Below, in pieces: positions 7,601-10,762 of a stretch of 10,762 nt of DNA. A model generated the notes under the pieces. The model was not told where the DNA came from, did no database searches, and saw nothing but the letters and a program-made list of their open reading frames with translations. The stretch covers positions 1 to 10,762 of the forward strand of contig JAFGKO010000039.1 of assembly GCA_016928525.1 (NCBI GenBank), given 5' to 3'. Source of the DNA: Anaerolineales bacterium (GTDB taxonomy: Bacteria > Chloroflexota > Anaerolineae > Anaerolineales > Villigracilaceae). Numbering within the stretch: the first letter of the stretch is position 1; each line of letters starts with the position of its first letter. The translations under genes and the position numbers were made by a program.

Positions 7601-8314
7601 GTAGTCTAAATAGCCGCCGTGACCATCGAAATGAACAATGTGATAGGGTTTGCCCTGGGATTTTGCGTTTTGGAGAACACGACTCAATTGTTCAAAGGTC
7701 GGCGGGCGTAGAACATCCAATTCAAACGCTTCCGTGGCTTCATCTCCCAACCCCTTTAGTAAACGACTGGCAACTGAACGAAAGGGTACATCTTCCCGGC
7801 CACCGGGCCTGCAAATGACGAGCAGGATACGAATTTTATCGGCCTGCTGGGCTTTGTCTGCCTTTTGTGCCGCTTTGGTATAGGCGCGCACGAAGGCTTT
7901 GGCGCATAATGCCAATACTGCATCTGTCTTTGGGTCACGCAACAGTTCCCAGGGCAGGGCATTGGCACCCTGCACATCAGTCGAAATCTCTACGCGGGTT
8001 TTATCGAGTTTATGCCGTAGGGTGGCCCACAAATCACGGGCATCGTCGTTGCCTTGAAAAACTTTCTTGAAGAGTTCAATTCCCAATTCGCTCAAGCGCT
8101 TCTCGACACGTGAAGCGATCTCCGGCGCCGGGTCAAGCGGATATTGCAGGTAATCTTCGAGGTACCAACGTATGTCCACGTGATCTTCTTTTGTGAATTG
8201 ATATGGGAATTTTACGTCAGCGGTCTGCCGTGAACCGTCATCGTCCTCGAACGCGATTTCGATGCGGTATTGATCTTCGTTCTCGATATGTTGTGTCAGG
8301 CGCAGCAAAGGCAT
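4634..8314 (-). CDS. CHAT protease-like / NB-ARC (STAND) NTPase / TPR protein
   Basis: A 1226-residue multidomain protein, apparently cytoplasmic. Residues 1-130 form an N-terminal segment seen before many CHAT domains. CHAT (about 160-410) is a caspase-like fold with the probable catalytic dyad His232 (in HFDGHGG) and Cys304 (in LVLNACRSA). A linker leads to the STAND NTPase: FYGRDE (447-452), Walker A AYAGSGKT (471-478), Walker B TLWIWD (557-562), an RNBS-B-like LLTSRRDE (601-608) and a GxP motif GNPLTI (659-664). A winged-helix-like part follows to about 800. The C-terminal third is helical, with clear TPRs from about 1035 to 1205. By analogy with STAND regulators, the repeats would sense a ligand, the NTPase would oligomerise, and the protease would be released to cut a target. 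The start has a strong GGGGAGG (8326-8320) 5 bases upstream. It stands alone, with no obvious partner next to it. The substrate and trigger are unknown. Confidence 0.9.
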   Translation of the reverse strand: MPLLRLTQHIENEDQYRIEIAFEDDDGSRQTADVKFPYQFTKEDHVDIRWYLEDYLQYPLDPAPEIASRVEKRLSELGIELFKKVFQGNDDARDLWATLRHKLDKTRVEISTDVQGANALPWELLRDPKTDAVLALCAKAFVRAYTKAAQKADKAQQADKIRILLVICRPGGREDVPFRSVASRLLKGLGDEATEAFELDVLRPPTFEQLSRVLQNAKSQGKPYHIVHFDGHGGYLDYKADKPSDYLRSLIPLMLGGPREGSHGYLFFENPGSGQDENVQLVDGPSLGKLLADTDTPVLVLNACRSAHADIQEQPEAVEDVHSQVRAFGSLAQEVMDAGVAGVVAMRYNVYVVTAAQFVADLYAALASGQTLGEAVSMGRKQLAAQPLREIAFEPRPLQDWSVPVVYETVPISLFPKPSGTGTAPLRIDITQTSKPADDLPRPDVGFYGRDETLLALDRAFDKHQVVLLHAYAGSGKTMTAAEFARWYQQTGGIEGTVLYTTFDIGTSDRPLTLARVFDQFEEHFRPVIEANNIKWGAFDTKMRKNVVLTILDVIPTLWIWDNVEPINGFPRGTTSKWTESEQQELKEFLKSAQDTKSKFLLTSRRDETKWLGDLPARVMLPPMPMQERVQLARALADKLGKKMTAVEDWKPLLKFTQGNPLTITVVVGQALRDGIETKKQVYEYLNKLQKGEGVFEDETSEGRSKSLGASLSYGFETAFLEEERKILALLHFFQGFVQVRTLWQMGNLKMITGENYSLPELSNLEPSTFNSLLDRASEIGLLTAHGGGYYTIHPALPWFFKGLFDEYYSQLPIPEAQVGASEQGIGNRETVEGAPALRATRAFVEAMGELGNYYHDQYGDGNRDVIPLLRAEEANLLHARALAQQHGWYWRITSTMQGLRTLYTHTGRRAEWRRLVEEIAPDFVGADDLPLPGREEQWSLVTQHRVLLANEERNWAEAERLQRVCVEWDRRDAEPLLACPPESLNAGEKNALRTLAVSIEQLGHIQREQAKPECADNYKETIPIYQQIGDRPAEAVLVFNLGHAYKNLPALRDLDEAERWYQRALELENPNDKKGQGLDLLQLGTVAYERFKDAKKEGKTEEELLQHLNTAVDYYQQALALLPPDAVDDLAVTHNQLGNIYADAGDLERALEHYNKAIKYCEMGGNYFNAGLFQENVALAIAPQGRKDDALLYANAAIKNFQRYGAGAQQAIQKVQRTIEWIKSL
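5825..5881. repeat. Perfect 12-bp inverted repeat inside the CHAT-STAND-TPR coding sequence
   Basis: CTCCCGATTCCC (5825-5836) and GGGAATCGGGAG (5870-5881) are perfect inverted copies around a 33-base centre. They encode a low-complexity stretch (about residues 812-831, starting LPIPEAQVG) in the linker between the winged-helix region and the C-terminal helical repeats. This may be a second case of a palindromic element tolerated in frame, but no flanking duplication was found. Confidence 0.6.
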
Positions 8315-8400
8315 GACGGCCTCCCCTTCCCTGGTTGATGGTGTCCGATAGGAATATTCTACAACAAAAACAGGGGGTGTTACATTTCAATTGAAGTACC

Positions 8401-8434
8401 AGACCTGACAGGTTTTAAGAAACCTGTCAGGTCT
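8401..8434. repeat. Palindromic intergenic repeat, copy 2 (ACCTGACAGGT family)
   Basis: AGACCTGACAGGTTT (8401-8415) and AAACCTGTCAGGTCT (8420-8434) pair perfectly over 15 bases around a TAAG loop. The arms are the same as those at 1364-1426. It lies between the CHAT-STAND gene and the brnTA terminator, upstream of the CHAT-STAND start. A short TTT follows on the plus strand, but no plus-strand gene ends here, so a repeat is the better call than a terminator. The rest of the gap 8315-8400 is AT-rich and would hold the CHAT-STAND promoter, but I see no convincing -35/-10 pair. Confidence 0.85.
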
Positions 8435-8446
8435 TTGCTTGTATTC

Positions 8447-8477
8447 AAAAACGCCAGCGACGGGTCAGGTCACTGGC
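8447..8477 (-). terminator. Intrinsic terminator of the brnT-brnA unit
   Basis: On the minus strand GCCAGTGAC (8477-8469) pairs with GTCGCTGGC (8461-8453) through 9 pairs including one G-U, with a 7-base loop. The stem is followed by a T-run (8451-8447). It lies 8 bases after the BrnA-like stop codon. It should separate this unit from the CHAT-STAND gene. Confidence 0.85.
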
Positions 8478-8485
8478 ATTTCAGG

Positions 8486-8803
8486 CTACTTATCGTATTT
8501 GGCTTTTTCCTCGGCCGTTTGTCTCTTTTTCCTCTCAGGAATGAGTTCGATCAGTGACCGAAGGGCGCGATTGACACTCTCTGAATCAGGAAAATAGTCA
8601 CGCACATCGGGGTCGAGAGTCACAGTGCCTTCTTTTGGCTCAAACTGCTGGATGGTTACTGTGCCATCTTCGTTTGTGATGCGTACGGTGTATCCCTGCT
8701 GCATGGCGCGATAATATTTGCCGCGCACGCCTTTTTTACCCTTGAAATCATATTCAGGCAGCATATCGTCTTGATCTGGTGGAAGGCTATTGGTTTTCTT
8801 CAT
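8486..8803 (-). CDS. BrnA-like antitoxin
   Basis: A 105-residue protein predicted to neutralise the BrnT-like toxin encoded just upstream, and probably to repress the pair. It starts with ATG at 8803-8801 (MKKTNSLPPDQ), inside the end of brnT; the genes overlap by 17 bases, which implies translational coupling. An in-frame start at 8854 would add 17 residues and bury the gene deeper in brnT, so it is less likely. Residues 16-29 carry EYDF..KGVRGK, typical of BrnT partners. Residues 59-89 (GTVTLDPDVRDYF, then DSESVNRALRSLI) look like a ribbon-helix-helix DNA-binding strand and helix. The C-terminus is a charged Lys/Glu tail. Family assignment rests on context and these motifs. Confidence 0.8.
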   Translation of the reverse strand: MKKTNSLPPDQDDMLPEYDFKGKKGVRGKYYRAMQQGYTVRITNEDGTVTIQQFEPKEGTVTLDPDVRDYFPDSESVNRALRSLIELIPERKKRQTAEEKAKYDK

Positions 8804-9083
8804 AGGTTTTACGTTCAGATAAAGTTGCTTTTCGACAACTAATGATGCGGACAATTATCCGGTTATCTTTCTCATCAGGTTCGGTATGCACAACGAGTAA
8901 AACACGTTCCAACTCTGACATACCAATACTGATAAATCGATCTTCGGTTTGTGAATGAGGTTCATCCGAGAAGGTTACAAGAAGCGGATCGCGGAAAACG
9001 GTGCATGCTTCATCGAAACTGACTTTGTGCTTTTCAACATTGATACGCGCTTTTCTCGCATCCCACTCGAAGATGAGTTCCAT
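8787..9083 (-). CDS. BrnT family (DUF497) ribonuclease toxin
   Basis: A 98-residue protein with the BrnT pattern throughout: an N-terminal FEWDARKARINVEKHKVSF (residues 5-23), FRDP (30-33), a central LLVVHTE, and the C-terminal RIISCRKAT followed by ERKTYEE. BrnT toxins have a RelE-like fold, cut mRNA and slow growth, and are bound by the BrnA antitoxin encoded next to them. Here the usual Ala in 'RIISAR' is Cys. The start is ATG 9083; a TTG two codons upstream (9089) is possible. There is no ribosome binding site, because a promoter -10 box lies only 8 bases upstream, so the mRNA may be leaderless. Confidence 0.9.
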   Translation of the reverse strand: MELIFEWDARKARINVEKHKVSFDEACTVFRDPLLVTFSDEPHSQTEDRFISIGMSELERVLLVVHTEPDEKDNRIIVRIISCRKATLSERKTYEENQ

Positions 9084-9091
9084 ATGCAAAA

Positions 9092-9102
9092 ATTATAGCA
9101 CT
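9092..9102 (-). promoter_or_regulatory. Extended -10 promoter and dyad of the brnT-brnA unit
   Basis: On the minus strand TGCTATAAT (9100-9092) is an extended -10 element with a perfect TATAAT, 8 bases before the brnT ATG, so transcription should start at or next to the start codon. No good -35 box is visible. The dyad TATAG-CA-CTATA (9094-9105 on the plus strand) overlaps the -10 box and could be bound by the BrnA-like repressor. Confidence 0.6.
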
Positions 9103-9123
9103 ATAACCGTAGTCCACTATGCC

Positions 9124-9546
9124 TTACCAGCCTCGCAATTTCGTTGGTCTGACCCGAATCGCCAGAGAATATTCTTTGCTAAAGCCTTCAGGGGTCATAT
9201 CCAACTCTTTCATTCCGCTTTCGTATTTCTTGAAATAGGCAGGGATTTTATGTGCGGGTGGAACATCGGGATCGATCTCTGCTACTCCAAGGAAGACAAT
9301 CACATCCTCATCAGCCTTCGCATCTGCTGTGTTGAAATGCAAGGCCACATTGGGATGTTCCTTCAAATGTGCCACCTTGTGCGTGTCCGGCTGGCTGAAG
9401 ATAAGGAAGCTATCCTCCTCCCAGATGAACCAGACCGGCCTGGGCTGCGGTGTCAGGTCCGCGCCGACGGTAGTGAACCAGATGAAGTATTCCCCTTCGA
9501 GATGCCGTTTTGCTTTTTGTCCAAATCCAGTTGTGAAGTCGATCAT
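9124..9546 (-). CDS. PPOX-class F420-dependent oxidoreductase (TIGR03667/Rv3369-like)
   Basis: A 140-residue single-domain split-barrel flavin/deazaflavin-binding protein of the pyridoxamine 5'-phosphate oxidase superfamily. Subfamily marks are WFTTVGADLTPQPRPVWFIW (residues 23-42), FLIFSQPDTHKVAHLKEHP (47-65), VALHFN (67-72) and the C-terminal RVRPTKLRGW (131-140). Members are linked to cofactor F420, with mostly unknown substrates. The start is supported by GGAG 6 bases before ATG 9546. It begins 26 bases after the mazF stop and has no promoter of its own that I can see, so it is probably the third gene of a mazE-mazF-PPOX operon. Use of F420 is inferred from the family. There is no F420 biosynthesis gene in view. 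Confidence 0.88.
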   Translation of the reverse strand: MIDFTTGFGQKAKRHLEGEYFIWFTTVGADLTPQPRPVWFIWEEDSFLIFSQPDTHKVAHLKEHPNVALHFNTADAKADEDVIVFLGVAEIDPDVPPAHKIPAYFKKYESGMKELDMTPEGFSKEYSLAIRVRPTKLRGW

Positions 9547-9572
9547 TTGAACTCCAGTCTCTTGGTGAAGTC

Positions 9573-9905
9573 TTACTCAATCAAAGCTTTGACTCTTTGC
9601 AAAACCAATATCATAACCTCATCGGGTAAAGTACAAGCCTTTTCAGCATTGCGCGCTCTCCAATCAAGGCTTTTGACCTGGTCTGATAGGATCACTCCGC
9701 TGACCGGCAATCCATCCGGGATCGTCACTTCGAACGGATACCCTTTTACCTGACTGGTGATTGGGCATAACAACGCCAATCCCACTTTGCTGTTATAAGC
9801 TTTTGGACTTAAAACAAGAGCAGGACGACGTCCCGCCTGTTCGTGCCCGGCCTGCGGATTGAGGCTGATCCAGACCACATCTCCACGTTCGGGGACGTAG
9901 GCCAT
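9573..9905 (-). CDS. mazF: MazF/PemK family mRNA interferase toxin
   Basis: A 110-residue endoribonuclease toxin. The N-terminal YVPERGDVVWISLNPQAG (residues 3-20) and GHEQAGRRPALVLSP (20-34) are the hallmark first strands and loop of MazF/ChpB proteins. CPIT (47-50) and SDQVKSLDWR (74-83) are the other conserved segments. The Arg in AGRRPALV and the Thr in CPIT fit the known active-site positions. It would cut mRNA at a short specific sequence when free of MazE. The ATG at 9905 lies one base after the mazE stop (TGA-A-ATG), so translation is coupled to the antitoxin. Confidence 0.94.
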   Translation of the reverse strand: MAYVPERGDVVWISLNPQAGHEQAGRRPALVLSPKAYNSKVGLALLCPITSQVKGYPFEVTIPDGLPVSGVILSDQVKSLDWRARNAEKACTLPDEVMILVLQRVKALIE

Positions 9906-9906
9906 T

Positions 9907-10149
9907 TCACCAGGCCTCGTTCCCCACAGGCTCGCCCGTATCGACCGAAGTGTGCAGGTTTTCCGGCTTCACCTCTGCAAGCAAATCTTTCAGGGTAGGG
10001 GCCTCCTCAGGGGCCGGTCGGATAATGAGCTTGCCGTCTTCCAAGGTCAGTTCAATGTCAGTGCGATATTCGAGCCCCACCTCCTTGATAAAGGATTTGG
10101 GAATGCGCACCGCGTAGCTGTTGCCCCATTTTTGAAGGGTTGTTTTCAT
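9907..10149 (-). CDS. mazE: MazE/AbrB-type antitoxin
   Basis: An 80-residue antitoxin whose N-terminal swapped-hairpin (AbrB/SpoVT) domain starts MKTTLQKWGNSYAVRIPKSF (residues 1-20) and continues to DGKLIIRP (38-45). The acidic C-terminal tail should occupy the MazF RNA groove. The start at 10149 is chosen because AGGAG lies 8 bases upstream and the domain begins there. The longer frame from 10203 would start within the promoter. It is the first gene of the mazE-mazF-PPOX unit and is likely autorepressing through the dyad over its promoter. Confidence 0.92.
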   Translation of the reverse strand: MKTTLQKWGNSYAVRIPKSFIKEVGLEYRTDIELTLEDGKLIIRPAPEEAPTLKDLLAEVKPENLHTSVDTGEPVGNEAW

Positions 10150-10161
10150 GGTCAAATCTCC

Positions 10162-10182
10162 TGTATCTACAATGATGATACA
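10162..10182 (-). promoter_or_regulatory. Candidate MazE operator over the mazE promoter
   Basis: A dyad TGTATC (10162-10167) and GATACA (10177-10182), separated by 9 bases, covers the -10 box and expected start of transcription. This is where autorepression by the MazE or MazE-MazF complex usually acts. Confidence 0.45.
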
Positions 10183-10203
10183 TCCAAGATAGAATTTTGG
10201 CAA
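10175..10203 (-). promoter_or_regulatory. Promoter of the mazE-mazF-PPOX operon
   Basis: On the minus strand TTGCCA (10203-10198) and TATCAT (10180-10175) are spaced by the optimal 17 bases. Transcription would start near 10168, leaving a leader of about 20 bases that carries the AGGAG of mazE. Confidence 0.65.
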
Positions 10204-10229
10204 GGGATTAATAGCGCCAGCTAGGGGGT

Positions 10230-10254
10230 ATATCCCTGGTATTGGCAGGAATAT
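10230..10254. repeat. Intergenic dyad between mazE and the Rrf2 gene
   Basis: ATATCCCTG (10230-10238) and CAGGAATAT (10246-10254) form 9-base arms with one mismatch around a 7-base centre. It lies upstream of both divergent promoters, so it may be a regulator binding site. No other feature was seen in 10204-10327. Confidence 0.4.
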
Positions 10255-10327
10255 CCAAATGAATAATCCCTGAAACTCACCTGGAAATCGGAGTAATTAG
10301 TCATATTTCATCCATGACCAACATCAC

Positions 10328-10356
10328 TTGCATTGTACGAGTTAGCACAATAAAAT
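10328..10356 (+). promoter_or_regulatory. Promoter of the Rrf2-family gene
   Basis: TTGCAT (10328-10333) and TAAAAT (10351-10356) are separated by 17 bases, placing the transcription start near 10363, about 38 bases before the start codon. Confidence 0.65.
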
Positions 10357-10360
10357 CTAT

Positions 10361-10384
10361 ATAACGGACAAAATTTACCTTTAT
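10361..10384 (+). promoter_or_regulatory. Candidate Rrf2 autoregulatory operator
   Basis: ATAACGG (10361-10367) and CCTTTAT (10378-10384) form 7-base arms with one mismatch around an AT-rich 10-base centre. The dyad sits on the predicted transcription start and ends 7 bases before the ribosome binding site. Its size suits an Rrf2 dimer, which commonly represses its own gene. Confidence 0.45.
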
Positions 10385-10400
10385 TGCAAGTGAGGATCTC

Positions 10401-10762
10401 ATGCAAATTACACGCCAAGCTGACTATGCCGTTCGCGCCGTACTTCATCTAGCCCGCATTAATGGGAGCCAGCGTGCTGCTACCAGCCAGGTAGCGCAAG
10501 AACAGCACATCCCGCCATCCTTTTTGGCGAAAATCATTTCCCAGCTCTCGATTGCCGGCCTGCTGCACACCTCCCGCGGTGCGCGTGGCGGCGTGACGCT
10601 GGCCCGCGAGCCCAAAGCCATCACTTTGCTCGAAGTCATCGAGGCGATTGATGGTCCCATCATGCTCAATGAGTGCGTGGGTGATGGCAGTACATGCACA
10701 TTTGCTGAGGATTGCCCGCTGCGTCCTGTGTGGTGCGAGGCGCAAAAGGAATTGGTGACACG
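10401..10762 (+). CDS. Rrf2/IscR-family transcriptional regulator (partial, 3' end missing)
   Basis: The first 120 residues of a winged-helix regulator, cut by the window edge. It opens MQITRQADYAVRAVLHLA (residues 1-18), the family signature. The helix-turn-helix lies at about 28-53 (QVAQEQHIPPSFLAKIISQL), the wing at 58-66 (SRGARGGVT) and the dimerisation helix from 76. Cys92, Cys99 and Cys105 (spacing C-x6-C-x5-C) match the three-cysteine Fe-S ligand cluster of IscR, NsrR and RsrR-type members, and Cys112 follows. It may therefore sense Fe-S status, redox or nitric oxide. The start is supported by GAGG (10392-10395) 5 bases before ATG. It is divergent from mazEF. Its targets are unknown. 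Confidence 0.9.
   Translation, partial: MQITRQADYAVRAVLHLARINGSQRAATSQVAQEQHIPPSFLAKIISQLSIAGLLHTSRGARGGVTLAREPKAITLLEVIEAIDGPIMLNECVGDGSTCTFAEDCPLRPVWCEAQKELVT

Noticed and set aside
4401..8434. CRISPR array
   Set aside because: The repeats are inverted, only two copies each, and irregularly spaced; there are no spacers or cas genes, even though TPR-CHAT proteins can partner with CRISPR effectors.
9001..9753. A 250-residue plus-strand open frame
   Set aside because: It runs antisense across brnT, the PPOX gene and mazF, all of which have strong family motifs on the minus strand.

Overview
The window looks like a chromosomal segment of an uncultured-type bacterium. Its gene families (M50 protease with CBS pair, CHAT-STAND-TPR protein, F420-type PPOX protein, BrnT and MazF toxins) and its richness in small palindromic repeats suggest Chloroflexota, Anaerolineae-like. 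That placement is an inference from gene style; there is no rRNA or other phylogenetic marker here.

Layout. The left edge (1-64, minus) holds the first codons of a gene that may encode a glycoside hydrolase. It diverges from a membrane site-2 protease with a C-terminal CBS pair (251-1351, plus). Next comes a palindromic repeat, then a clear yybP-ykoY manganese riboswitch (1439-1523) whose P1 3' strand overlaps the 5' arm of an intrinsic terminator (1515-1546). These precede a P2A-type cation ATPase (1638-4397, plus). The riboswitch indicates a manganese-responsive transporter rather than a generic calcium pump. The ATPase gene carries a 63-bp in-frame palindromic insertion flanked by 6-bp direct repeats.

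After a 134-bp nested inverted repeat and a probable bidirectional terminator, the strand switches. A 1226-residue CHAT protease-like, NB-ARC/STAND NTPase, TPR protein (4634-8314, minus) fills the middle of the window. Its architecture fits a self-contained sensor, switch and protease, as proposed for bacterial immunity or regulated cell death. Upstream of it on the same strand are a second copy of the palindromic repeat, a BrnT/BrnA-like toxin-antitoxin pair (with its own terminator and an apparently leaderless promoter), a PPOX-class F420-dependent oxidoreductase, and a MazE/MazF pair. mazE, mazF and the PPOX gene appear to form one operon.

An Rrf2/IscR-type regulator starts divergently from mazEF and runs off the right edge (10401-10762, plus). 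It has a cysteine cluster suited to an Fe-S cofactor and a dyad in its leader suggesting autoregulation.

The most notable points are the riboswitch logic upstream of the ATPase, the in-frame palindromic insertion in the ATPase, the CHAT-STAND-TPR protein beside two toxin-antitoxin modules, and the shared repeat family.
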